Shown: piece by piece, positions 17,701 to 28,600 of the stretch
How positions within the stretch are numbered: the stretch's first letter is position 1
Layout of the letters: each line of letters begins with the position of its first letter
Origin: a virus
Reading direction: 5' to 3' (one strand)
Length of the DNA stretch: 64,000 bases
IMG/VR virus record: IMGVR_UViG_3300025133_000073
Span: 1 to 64,000 of that record
The notes under the pieces: generated by a model
Told to the model about the DNA's origin: nothing
Seen by the model: only the letters and a program-made list of their open reading frames with translations
The model's database searches: none
Made by a program: the position numbers and the translations under genes

Positions 17701-19658
17701 TGTCCTATTGCTTCTTCTAATAGGGCATTTAGCGCAGTACTACTATTTATCATAGAGCCCACTTTAGAAAGACCTCCGTTGTAACGAGGATCTCTTTTAA
17801 GCTCCTCATATTTTGCTAAGACCTTCTCATCTATCTTAAGAGCTTTTGCTAAAGGATGTCCTGAATTAGCAATAAGAGAATACCACCAGTGAGCAGCTTC
17901 CTCAGGAAGTTTATTCCATGCTTCGGCTCTATCGCTATCAAGTATATCAACTGTTCTGTCTATGAAATTAGCTGCCGCAATAGCATCTTCCACAAGAGTA
18001 CCGTCAGTGCCTGAAATACCTTCTACGAGTCTTATATCTACTCCTATGGCATCAAGGAAAGAGGTCATATTATCAAGAGTATTCAAATGAAACTCAAGCT
18101 TCTTATCATCTGTAGTATCAATGCCTGCAGGATCCTCAATTATCTGAGCAATGTTTCTATTTGAGTCCAGAAAACGTTGTGATGCTTTTCCTATCATGTC
18201 CTCATTCATACTATGTGTAGGCATTCCCTTTACTATTGCTCTATTGATCATCGTAGGGAAATGCTCCATCAAAGTGCTCATTTTATTCCAAGGACCGTTA
18301 GGACGGGGATAAGATATTTCACGAACGAGAGGCTCATGTCTTTCCATGATAGTGTCTCGATTCTCCAAGATCTTCTTGTGATCCGTACTCGTGATCTCAT
18401 GTAGTGAGATTATACTCGCTATCCTAAGCTGAGTACTCAATATCATTGCGACATCATTATTGGAAAGACCAACATTGAAAGCATGTGCCGTTGTTTCAAG
18501 CTCTGATGCGTATGTGAACTTCCTTGTAAGAATATCCTTGACCCGATTGATATTATCCTTGTCTGAACTATCGTTCGGAACAGGTTTCGTATAATATTGA
18601 TTGGCAATTGATACAAGAGAAGGTTTAGACATTAGAGAAGTCGCACTCAATGCATCTGGATACGCATCATTCTCCCACTGCTCCATTACATCATTGATAT
18701 AAGGTATTGCCTCAGGAACATAATGTCTGAGATTGTCTATCATCATTATCTGAGCAATTGTAGTATGGTCAGATGGAGTATCTGCCAATAGATCATTACT
18801 CCCACTCAATGCGTCAGCTACCGATTCAAGAATGATACTCATTCTATCTCTCACTCTTATGACAGTATCTTCATTTATACCATCTTCCCTCGCTTCTGTC
18901 GTATAACCTCTTCTAAGAACTTTTATATGCTCATTGAACCAGTTATCGACCTGAGGCAGTCCAAGGATGTTTGTAGTGGTCAGAACAGAAAGCGCATCTT
19001 TCAGCGACTCAGGAGCGACCTTTCTGAATTCACTTAAAGGGTTGCGTACGGTACTCTCAACGAGATCAGTAACGATCTCTGTCCCATATGTACTTGCAGC
19101 TGTAGTGCCTAATATGTGCTCACCACTTGGTACAGGAACCACATTAGCAGGATTTTCTATGATCATCCTCTTCAGTTCACTTGAAGAAACCCTACTTAGA
19201 GATAGTTGCAGGTAAGGAAATTCCATTGGACCATCTAAGATCAATGCATCTACATTGGCATCTGTATATCGGGCTTTTATAGTTAACATCTTAAGCTTAT
19301 TGAAACGAAAGCCGTCAATACTTCCTGGTTTCTCTTGGAATGTAGGGTTGCTCTTAGCGAATGGTTCCCTTCTTTTGCTTTCCTTATCAATAATGTAGCT
19401 GCTCTCAACATATTTTCCAGAATTGAACTTTTCAGAAATATAGTCTCTTTCTTCTTTTGAGATCTTAAAACCTGTTGATTGAAAAGTTTCAGCAAAGATC
19501 CTATCATACATTTTGTCAATGTACTTATCAACTATGTGCATAGGCGGAACCTCTTCACCATAGTGAATGAATACCTTATAGGCATTGACATCACCGAGAG
19601 ATGACGATAGTGCTTCCCACTCCTTTGACGTCTTTACGGGGCATGATCTTGCAGGCAT
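11733..19658 (-). CDS. Giant polyvalent-type virion protein with ART-like and zincin domains, 2641 aa
   Basis: Second largest protein of the window, starting two bases after the RNA polymerase gene ends. Regions in order: an LPEEAAHWW altered zincin-like motif (E586, E587, H590); a region with IRFNDA then HEIQSD (1027-1032), the signature of a domain found in phage and plasmid polyvalent proteins; a mid-protein segment (about 1715-1795) with MADGGQF and SHAQGGIDI that resembles the N-terminus of other crAss-like cargo proteins; an ADP-ribosyltransferase-like region with YRGT (R2102), then FSS and a C-terminal LRDID...NRPGNFVKSA block (to about 2325); and an intact HEMIH zincin motif (H2509, E2510, H2513) with DREQQVRG as possible third-ligand segment. 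The last 30 residues are hydrophobic. It may be a fusion of two older cargo genes. Domain calls are from motifs only. Confidence 0.75.
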   Translation of the reverse strand: MPARSCPVKTSKEWEALSSSLGDVNAYKVFIHYGEEVPPMHIVDKYIDKMYDRIFAETFQSTGFKISKEERDYISEKFNSGKYVESSYIIDKESKRREPFAKSNPTFQEKPGSIDGFRFNKLKMLTIKARYTDANVDALILDGPMEFPYLQLSLSRVSSSELKRMIIENPANVVPVPSGEHILGTTAASTYGTEIVTDLVESTVRNPLSEFRKVAPESLKDALSVLTTTNILGLPQVDNWFNEHIKVLRRGYTTEAREDGINEDTVIRVRDRMSIILESVADALSGSNDLLADTPSDHTTIAQIMMIDNLRHYVPEAIPYINDVMEQWENDAYPDALSATSLMSKPSLVSIANQYYTKPVPNDSSDKDNINRVKDILTRKFTYASELETTAHAFNVGLSNNDVAMILSTQLRIASIISLHEITSTDHKKILENRDTIMERHEPLVREISYPRPNGPWNKMSTLMEHFPTMINRAIVKGMPTHSMNEDMIGKASQRFLDSNRNIAQIIEDPAGIDTTDDKKLEFHLNTLDNMTSFLDAIGVDIRLVEGISGTDGTLVEDAIAAANFIDRTVDILDSDRAEAWNKLPEEAAHWWYSLIANSGHPLAKALKIDEKVLAKYEELKRDPRYNGGLSKVGSMINSSTALNALLEEAIGQVIAEEIKRLETVHGAKPSSFYQKFIKTLRELVALAKSLFTSDPVHVAAIKILANDTSDLLSPEENDALWDSLQAGGSIDVSDALNNIQDLIKVSKISGTNDNSYKLQVNGKSDIHVFHTSTEMINWVTENIPQYTERQREAVLRAEEANRHNKKWMTTYFKKRSKFMNRTLDKLFKLTTNRIPEHVERLRSLNPASYGSNNIVKTVDLSKEEKAKGKYESVTPTLKVFPALLQKYAKNPISLSSPISVDGMKKPEKEILTEVQKLIKDENPNMKTITAEEFVNEAHNYLQANWELGFLSELDINPAWSTYGISNAFSNITPETRHSKISIRFNDAKLEYQSDNLLGKHWKSGPIAWGSLTPFQDNVGNKKVMLHEIQSDVIEYLLMKRRERDGADMSKSQVERMTSTFTADVDRQVAVIKDLIRTEGNKRDITPVPTSEILHMVAQKYFPISWSSILQNITADMLGPERAFSDMLEHMKGIVTDATDMHSSYSIAIDRAKEDMNLMGDNAILIKERETKQGQINAILNAKLRMATIVNRGGFKEFFTEHELDNYEYDALARRENPEDYTPHAEIDDQIYTEMIEEAIKRMRRDYGKHNLDLHGFSTPTAVTAERDTNMGISFKKRRKAKSLTSSLSMEAPIITHKLNRLLKVRKDEMFRLNLNLAARESKENLSLMDFSTFETMMKSIHSMLEVLNAGLQTRGPELLSTEGEREKLLKNSISKMPMVPFAGATEQWESSLIPYSTFRSREAAYEAVNAQFNNRSNATPEEVMELGESKKQNVKIDLDTMLEEEVADLDKYMTYFTPLVHHLIKKHIKENGKHVPLLFSGFDATRHLQSNTQTAAIYAGPDELIVPYNYFVVGNMQYAIDPMSGEYNRLDGTGSVEIMSKKAYDKIFNAELNRVVEPLKLDAWKQILQNDPSIDVESFTTSGQAAKEARSYVDKNAANTEQAFKSWKNIKDRWTRTMLQFTRNKPYEIGALYNAMKKIDGVTLKYAPSVGGLTNSASAYVMDLSEYAYAEKRHVLFGKKEASKDSPQTVNPIDEANIQRLLSTGKAQLVDDQTGNPCMADGGQFGFTPGGDWRVVREFKGKSHAQGGIDIAVSKKGGISLTNKQGTMSAEEGLVLASDEIEDNTDPIYSGGTQPEAIASDVAPEWLTAERKAIKKYPKFERSVWFKDGDPATGDVLEAMHNTERDTYVKEQVSKQILKSKPYDRNTDAEAYMASLSDKEQEYITGSIAWDKTSKTYWDKIDEGMGTGTYAQGVPKGPKNKRYTEEEHENATVLDALEGAGGVVSKPAQGLLNSLGITDWKNADGTNYNFTDGLKGKQNDAGFIADMVTDLTNFAGIGIAAKFRHLMKVGKFSQASGLLHKANASKKFASEINWGKWNKKIPKNKALMKEYNTIEATTKADGTWMKNADGSDFRGSPEQFVQQRSKNFKKAFPDDADVVYRGTKSDRPEKGQLLFSSENKDLARNYAPHSKKEIIKGADNKGGGVNELYLKNSDNSADFDLRGQNWAHLDVNHKSTYKDRDYIYNIKRQKEVIDIRKKSIEEMKASGKKVDKNGWTLKELEDSIFNGEEAIEYMEGLLNAPRPLDNDVAKNIKKRFGPDTWRKGRTSTDEIGEYMVEEGIDNVKLRDIDDSGIGNVRIINNRPGNFVKSAKGNSGEFDMADPNIYQSRPKVGKFDKLDDIVLPKDIEDLLKLPDDEIYEMTRLPRMTWEHLHKNVDPAFVTKKFNASMKNAYKIPLADFPVLKTPSVELQNIVEKGRKTHLKWLRSDEWLTRRMNAVPDETPQQALALQKEMIEELKNAKVQWRDTKGIDPSRLKEEGTSLGSDINLSYDGGELTPELLKKLEEDINHEMIHSSAWLREEEAFRGIPMKKDPTYGSPSQQDFQAYLDLDREQQVRGVRTLNHLKKLGLWDHGDEITDGMIKKLKKETASTEHSTAHHDITELVSRRSAKDLKKLLKSVYAVAPFLVGGTLVKKATEDGTD

Positions 19659-19659
19659 A

Positions 19660-22600
19660 TTATAGGTCTATATTATATTCTCCATCTGAAAGGTTGTCAC
19701 CACCTTCACATCGTTCCTTCCTTTCCTCAGCTTCCTGATCAGGTATGGAACTGATATCATATTCATCTGTCTGAGTTCTGTTATCTTCTGTATTATCGTT
19801 CACAAAGGCCTTGTACTTAGCATTGAACTCCTTAACGTCGTATTCGCTTTCCATATTAAGGATCTTTGCAACCATCTTACGATGAGCATCCACCCTTGCT
19901 ATTACTCGGAATACATCCTTAGGTTTCTTACTACCTCCTGCCTTAGCAGATGATGCTGTCATGATCTCATTCAGTTTTGTCAACATTGCAGGAACATCCT
20001 CAGGAACTGCATTCTCCTCTCTTATTCTTTCGTTTATTTCATTTCGTAACTGCTTACGCTCACTTATGAATAATGACTCAAGAGGCATCTTTCCATCAGC
20101 ATGGATCTTTGAGAGCTCGTAGAACATGTTATGAGCACCAAGGTCTGTCACTTCTACATATGTTGCAGAAGCAGGGGACTCAGGTGTCTTGAAGAAATAG
20201 TTCATGTTCTTCAACATTACTGTAGCAGTGTTGTTACCCCGTCGGACATTAGCCTGTATATAAGTTACAGGTTCATCTTGATACCTGCCTGTTTCTTCAT
20301 TCTTATATTTAGGATCAAACGGATGAGGCTTTCTCATAAGAGGTTTAAGACTCTCTTCTGAATAAGTAAGTAGCATCATTCCATTATTATCAAATTGTTT
20401 ATTTGAAGCTTCTGATATGTCCACATACGGTACAGTATTCAATTTCTTGTGTACATTACGGAGTATCTGCTCAATATAAGCACTGTACTCATTATAAGAG
20501 TAAGAAGAATTGAAGTTGTCATGCAGGTGCTCAGTAAGTGTCTTTCCATCATCTGTTACAAGTTCACTAAGATACGAAGGAGGGATCAGATTTGAAAATG
20601 TATTGAATCTGAAGTTATAACCTGAAGCAAAGAAAGCATATTCAGCAAGTCCGAATGCGATCTCTCTATCTGCTCTGTTTCTGGAGCTCATCATCTGCTT
20701 CCATTGTCGTTTGATCATTTCACGACCCATATCATCTAACCCTTCAATATCGAATTGTATCATTTTGAAAGGAACAGTAAGGTCGGTTTCATCAATTGCA
20801 TCTACTCTAAAGTTATTAATGAACAGGGAATACGGACCTTCTTTCTGTAGGGTCTGATAATCCTGAAGAGTATCTGGGAAATTTCTCAAACGATCTTCCA
20901 TGTTTGCGGGGGCGTACTCTGTAAAATCCGTAGCAAGTAAGGTCATCATCATTCTCCATAGAGTATTGATCTCAGGAGCCTGCAGTCTCTTACTTGATGA
21001 GTTCCATCTCATTATTGTGATGATGTCATCAAATGCACTGTTCGGTCCTGCATAAGGGATCTTAGCTACTTCTCCTATTATATCACTGGCTGCTTTTACT
21101 CCATATTTATAGAACACTTTCACATGGGGAAGCATTGTAGGATCACTAAGATATTCTTCAAGTCCTATCATCTTCTTACCTACGTTTTCCATTCTGACCA
21201 TGTCCTCCATGAGAATCTTAGTATCAGCAACACTCGGTCCTGCTGCACGTTTGATAGAGTCGAATCTCATACCTGCCTGCACATCAGACAATATTTTAGC
21301 AGATTCCATTGCTCTACTATAGAAGGTCAATACTTTATAGCGCATATACAGATCGTTAACGGTCATGTCCTTCATAGGAGTCTTTCCTAACTTGATCTGA
21401 TCAAAGAGTGTCCCTGTTATCTTAGTGTTCACAGGATCGGTCTTATATGCCAACAGGTCTTCTTTCGTAGCATTGAACGTAAGATCTGAAAGTCTCTTGT
21501 TCTTTATCTGATCATAAAGGTCGTCCATTGCTGAATTTCCAAAGTTGTCCATGATAGCATCTCTGGTCTCAGCAATAGAGGACTTCAAAAGCTCCTTGAG
21601 AATATGCTCTCCCTTCTTTTGAGAAGCATTGTATTTTTTGAATACGTCCTTGATAACAGGTTGAATGAATACAGCCATGGATGCTATCGGATCATGAAGA
21701 GTACGTATCATCGTATCAAGTATGTTAGCATTGGTCACATTCAGATTAAGTGTTCCTGCCAAAGGAAACTTAGCGTTATCAACAGACTGCGCAAGGTTCT
21801 CAGATATACCTGATAGAGCTCTTATTGTCTTACCGTTACTATCAACACGTTCTGCTTTATTCAAGGAAGCCCCTGTATGTCCATTGAATACGATAGGGGT
21901 ATCAAATTCAAAATCTGTGAACAGTGTAAGTGTATGATTGGAGTTATGACTCGCATGAATACCTACAAGGTCAAGACCTGTCATATTTCTATCAAATACC
22001 TCGCGGGAAGTTGAAAGAAGCATTGGATTAAGAGAATATACCTCATCAGATGATGTAGTATCCGTAAAGTCTGCCATCGCTTTCAACGTATTGAAGTTAC
22101 CTGGAGACAATTGCTTTGCTGCAGTTGATCTGTGAGACAATATCGCCCACATGATATCGATCAGATAGTTGTCACGTGACTTCTTGGTATCAAATGATGA
22201 AGGCACCTTGACAAGCTCTGAATGAAGTCGCCATTCGTCACGTTTTTCATCCCATACGTAATTACGTCTATTGGCAAAGTTAGCTCTTGCAAGACCGTCA
22301 TCGTAGTCTTCAAAGTCTTTGAACATCACTTTTTTACCCTTACGAGTGGTCTGTTCAGTACTGATAAATGTCTGAAACTCTGCTTCAGCACCTGATACTA
22401 CTTCTCCATGTTGATTGGTGATATTGTATAGCATCCCATAGACCTTATCGATGTCAAAGTCAAGTCCTGCTATGGTAGTAACCTCATCAGGCATGATTAT
22501 CTGACCTGCTACCCATGACGGTAAGTACTCTATGACCTTAACATGGAACATTGAATAGTAATCCTCAGTAGGTATACGGGCGAATATTCCCATTGTAGCT

Positions 22601-25600
22601 GCTTCACGAGCACTTTCAGGAAGATATTCAGGCTTTATGATGCCATCCTTATCTGCATACTTCTGCATCCATCGTGCTGAAGCAGGCATAATGACCTCAA
22701 AATACTTTATGCTTCTATAAGAAGGTGAGTTGGGATCATTATCAAACTTAATTCTTGGTTTACGCTTACCTGACCATCCATAGGAAGGAGCGTTATAAAG
22801 AGCTGCACCATTGATCTTCTGTCCAGTAACGTTGTTCTTGAAGAAGGAGTTCATGATCTGCTCAACACGTGATACTATGACGGGATGCCAAAGAGGAAGT
22901 ACCGTATCAGTACGATTCTCATCTGCCCAATCAAGAGCTTCCATCATGCTGTCACCGAGTTTACGGTCAAGTACTTCTGAACGCAATGTATTCAACGTTT
23001 TGGTGAGATCAGGATTTCCGTTCTCATCTCTGAACATCTTAACGAGCTCATCATAGGATTCTTCGACATTCTTTGTGATGAGGGTATTATATATCTCAAA
23101 TATCTCAGCACCTGTCATTTCTGTGCCGTCCACATCATATTTGGTATCAACATCATTGACATCGATATTCTCCATCATCAGTTTTCGTACCTGAACTCCG
23201 AAACGTACCTCTGCATCAAGGTGTTTAGCAGGGGTCGGCTGCTGAATACCGTAATCAGCATTTCGGTACTGAATAGCGTTGTCCCCAGTGATCTCATCAA
23301 GATTCCTAACAGGATCTATCTGACCGAGCTTAACTGCAGATGTGAACATTATGACATCTGTCATACGATTCTTTCTGTCGAATGAATGACCTCCATCGCT
23401 CTTGAATGTCCACCCCATCTTTTCCAGTGCTTTCTGAATGATAGGATTACCTTTCGCCATGTCAGGAGAGACCATGAACTCAGCGTTCTTGTTCTGTACA
23501 GGATATACACGCCCTTCCTTACTGAACATGTGCTCATAGAAGAAAGGTTTCAATGGACGGAATGTGACAGCAGCATTTGAAGGAAGTTTTTCTCCCCTTA
23601 TCTGCTTCTCATATATCTCATCATGAGCATCTGTCCATAGTGCTGTGCCTACATATATATCACGTAGTCTTGCTACATCTATCCATGTGGCACCATCAGT
23701 AGGATCAAGCTTACGGAATTCATTCACTACGGCATTGTCTCCGCCGTTCTCTGGAAAGATATCTTTGATCGCACCTATATGTTCACTTTCTATATCATTG
23801 GTCTCAGAAGGATCGTACATATACGACACGTTGTAAAACTCAGGCACATGCACTTTTGTTCCATCAGGCTTCTCATAATAAGCGTTGTCATCAACTGCAA
23901 TGAGATCCCTTGGTGACCATAACTGTTTTATACGTTTATAAGTATCAGTAAATTCAGTAGTTCCTTGTTTTACTTTTTTTACTACCTCACTATCAGACTT
24001 AAGAGGTTTGACAGATTGGTAATATGCTGCATCAAGACCGAATGTCCAGAATAACTGAAGATTCATATACATCTGATTATAGATGTAATTGACAATGTTC
24101 GCATCGAAATGATCCATGAACCTTGTGTCAATAGTACCACTGTTATCAACAGTGATCTTTTCAACCTCTCCTGTCTCTTCGTTGGTAAATTCTGCAGAAC
24201 TGAAAAGCCCTTCTTCTGCCATTCTACTATACTCACTACGAGCTGTCTTCTCAAGTTCTGCAAGTACGAATAACTTAGAAGCTCCATGTACCTTGAATGT
24301 CTTATCATTCATGAATGTGAACACCTGATATCTATGTCCCTTCTTAAGCATTTCAAGAGGAATGTCCTCAAGTCCTGCAGGAACAGGTTGTTTCATGCTG
24401 TCCTCATCGGTCAACCACTCAGAAAGAGCAGCCTGATGAGGTGCTACACGCTCGTTGAACCACTCGATACGGGCTTTCTCCTGCATTACACTTCGATACA
24501 ATAGAGCCTTTGCCTGTTCATTTGTGAACTTCTCAAACTTCATGAATGCAGCTGATGGTGAATCAGCAAATACAGGCATCATGTAATGAGCATATTTGGA
24601 CTTTTCATTTTCACTTGGCTGAGTATTATACCATACATTGATCTTGAATGCCTCAAGTTCAGTACGGGTCATCTCAGAATACTGTTTGTCACTATTGGCA
24701 TCACCTTGTTTTGTGAATCCGTCCATTACTTTAAGATCCATGTTCTCAACTGCGGATGCTTCTTTCAATCTATTGAGAAATGGAGACTCTGCGAAGAACG
24801 GATCCTTCTGATAACGCTCAATGAATGCCATTCTATCCTTCTCAGGTTGTTTTACCAACTTTCTGAAGAACCTTGACATGAACCGTGATTGTAGGAGTCC
24901 ATATGTAGAAGTGTTCTTTACTGAAAGAAATGATGGTTCAAATATTTCAGGTATTGCCTCAAGAACGAGACCTGCCATATTATTGAGAGCTTTCTTAGTT
25001 CCCAGGTCGTTAGCATTTGAGAAGAACGGATCCTTACCTACTGCTATAGCACCAAGAATGTCTCCGAGTCCTTTGGAAGATGCAGTACCTAAGAACTGCT
25101 GCATTCTATAAGCACCTTTGGGACCGATGAATATTTCCTTCACTTCGCCATAGAGAATGTCAATTCCTACGTTTTCAAGCATTGTATATACCTGATCCAT
25201 GATCTCCTCACTTACAGCAGCGTTCTCATTGGAAGAAGTATCTGTCATGAGTTTAGAGGTTAATTTATCAATCGTTTCCAGATCAACATTAATATCGCCT
25301 CCGTACACTATCTCAGCTTTAGAGACATCATATCGGTCAGAATTTCTTACTGACTGAGCCCATCCTTTGACAAGATTCTTAACTCCTTTTGTTCTATTGG
25401 AATCAAATATGGATACATGACCATTTCTTTTCATATTTACACCCAAGAACAGTGTATTCTCACGCTGTCCGAAGTTCTTCCAGAATTCACTTACAAGGTC
25501 TCCATTCTTAGTGAGAGTATTGTAGATGTCATTATATCGTAGATTGACAGCAATGAGAGAATCAAGTTTTCCCATCATATCATCTACACCACGGGAACCT

Positions 25601-28600
25601 GCTAATCCTCTTGCAAGCTTGTTGTATATTATAGCAGGATCTTCAAATATTGGGAATCCTGCGGGGTCTTCACGGGTACTGCGTATCTTGGCAAATAATG
25701 CCTTAGCCTTGTTTCCGAATTTCTCTTTGGCACTATCGAATTTATCCTTTACCTGCCAGTTCTCAAAGTCAAGATCATCATCTTCATGTTCATCGGTCTC
25801 ACGTTCCGTAATAGATTCTGAGATATGATTGAAGTCGATCCCCTGTAACCATAATCTATTGACAGCACGGTTGAACATCACAGTAAGAGTGAATGTACCG
25901 TCCTTCTTATCTATGGTAGCAAAGGTCTGAAGTAGTCGAGTAAGGTAGCTCAACTGATCCTTATCAAGGTCTTTGGAGTCTTTTGCGTATTTGTACAGAG
26001 ATAGGAATACCCGTCCATACAGACCCTTCATCGTATATTTCTGATTCCCCGTCTTTCTTCCTTCACGAAGCATCTTTATGACAACATCTGAATCAGATGC
26101 ATTACTTGGCATTCCCAGTTCTTTACGTACTTTAGGAATACCGAGTAGAACAACGTGAGAGTTGATAGTACCGATACCGAGTTCATATTCTCTCGGATCG
26201 AGCTTACTGTCAGCATTACTCAGTCGTGAACGGAATCGTGTGACATTACGCTTGACATATTCAGAAGGCGTCTTGAACTTAGCATACAGCCCCTTATCGA
26301 TACGATAGAAGTACTGATCAACAGAGCTTGGTCCGTTAATAACACCTCTACGTTCCAATACGATCTGCATAAGATTCAGGATACGTTTGAAAAAATCAAG
26401 GATCTTAGCAGGGAGAGTATTAGCAGTGATAACTCCGAAACGATAGTCCATGAACTTATCTGCCCAATACTCTTCAATATTGATAGCACCGTCAGCAAAC
26501 TCGCTTCCCATGCTGAGAATATGAGCTCGTTCCTTTGGAGTAAGCATTGTATTGAATACAGCGTGGAAAGCCTCATGATAGAGAGTTCCCTTCTGTGCTG
26601 ATCGAGCTACATAGATGATACCTCGTTGAAACAGTCCCCATGCTTCAGGTCCTGTCTTACCATATATCTCACGGAGATCTTCAAGTACAGAAAGAGGCAT
26701 GTCAGGATAATTCTGTTCAAGCCATGCTTTCTCCTCTTCTTCGTTCCATTGTTCTGTGACCTCTCCTGTTACAACACGCTTACGAGTCTGATCATCTTTG
26801 AGTGTACCAATATCATCGTCAGCAGTGAGATCGAGAGAGAACCATTCATCATCTTTCGATGTTACAGGAGGAGCCTCAGGATCAGGTACATCAGTAAGTT
26901 CCTGTTTTACCGCATCCTGCGTGGTCTCTTCATCATATACAACCTCTACATCAGGTAATGCCTCTGGAGCATTAAGCTCTATATTACCACCTACGAAAGG
27001 TCGTTCAGCAACCATCTGTATCTTAACGATACCTGCCTTGGAGATCTTCTCATTATATTTACCTGTATTTATTTTTTTAGCATCTACTCTGATGATAGCT
27101 CTTTGTAATAGCACTTTGATCTCATCGAGCGAATAAAGTTCGTCTCCGTATTCAAATTTCGCATTTACGATCTTATTACTTTCATCTAATTTTGCAGCCC
27201 CCTGTTTCCCAAGTTTGAACTTACCTGATTCTTTATCAAGTTTCAATGACCTCCATGTGAGAGTTCGGAGTTTTACATTGGCTTTTCTGACATATCCGAA
27301 TGATGTAGATAGGTCAGGAGAACTTTCTATTTCCGTATTGAGCGTATCAAGTAGAGCATTGATCTTTTCCTGTACAGCAGCTACTTCTTCTACTGCAGCA
27401 GTGTACATAGTGATAGGGATGAATACTCCATCAGGTCGTCTACGCATGAATACTACTGATCCTTTCTTACCAAGAAGACCTGAACGTGCTCGTACGCGCA
27501 TTCCTGTAGTAGGATCTACACCAAAGGTCTTATCTCCCTCGTTGAGTATAATATTGACTCTACTATCCTCTTCAGTGACTACGCCGAAGAATAAAGGATC
27601 ATTAGGTGCAAGAGTAAGATGCGGCGCCTGAGGAGTAACTCCTTCCATATTGAGTTGACCAGAGGTCTTTCTCTTTACAGTAGTGCTCAACTCTGTCGTA
27701 TATGTCGCAGCTCCCTTATTGTTGTTATGCCATTCGATATGGATCCTCCGTCTAAGAGCATTCATAGCACGTTGGTCATTATCTGTCTGAGTACCTGATG
27801 TACTTCGGAGCATTCCCAATCTTACTGTACCTTCGGTTCCTCCGATGTCCACATCAGTAACTGCTATGATGAGCATGTTGGAGAAATCAACCTTTACCTT
27901 CCTACCTGTCTTGGTAGTAGCTGTTCTTCCTGGCATCCAAGCAGCATTCGCTATCACTTGAAATCTTACTGTAGCTCCTCTGAGATCCACATCAGGATCA
28001 TTGAGTAAGCGGAATTCCTCAGATGTCATGAAAGGAGTAGGTGCGCTTCCATCAGCATAAGGTATGACGTTGTTCTCATTAGGAATGAGTAGGCCATCCT
28101 TAGTATATAGAAAACGACTGCCCGTACCTTCTTTGAGTTCTTGATACTTTTCAAGCTTTCTTGCTTCATCAAGAGACATCTTGACATCTCCTTCAGTTCC
28201 CTTGAATGTTACAATACCGTTCTTCAGAGAATACATCGCATACTCATTGGTCTGAACAACCATTGAGTTATTATCATGTCCTGTGGTACGTCCATCTGCG
28301 TCTCCGTCTTCAGGATCTGTAGTATTATTCTCAGGTTCTCCTTCTCCTGGAAAAACAACATCTTCTGGGGTAGTAGGTGCTTCCTGTGCTTTTGTATCAG
28401 CTTTTTCTGCCTCAGCGATCTCATCTTTGAAGAGCTCGTCTACAGCTTTCTTGAACTTAGGGTCACTACCGTAACGCTTCAAGAAGTCTTCACTATTGGT
28501 AATATTTTTTGTATCTGTCCCTACATCCTTGAGATCTTTGAGATCCTTCCATAATAATGGAGTACTCTCATGTCGTTTCTTCATGGCATCCTGATCAGTA

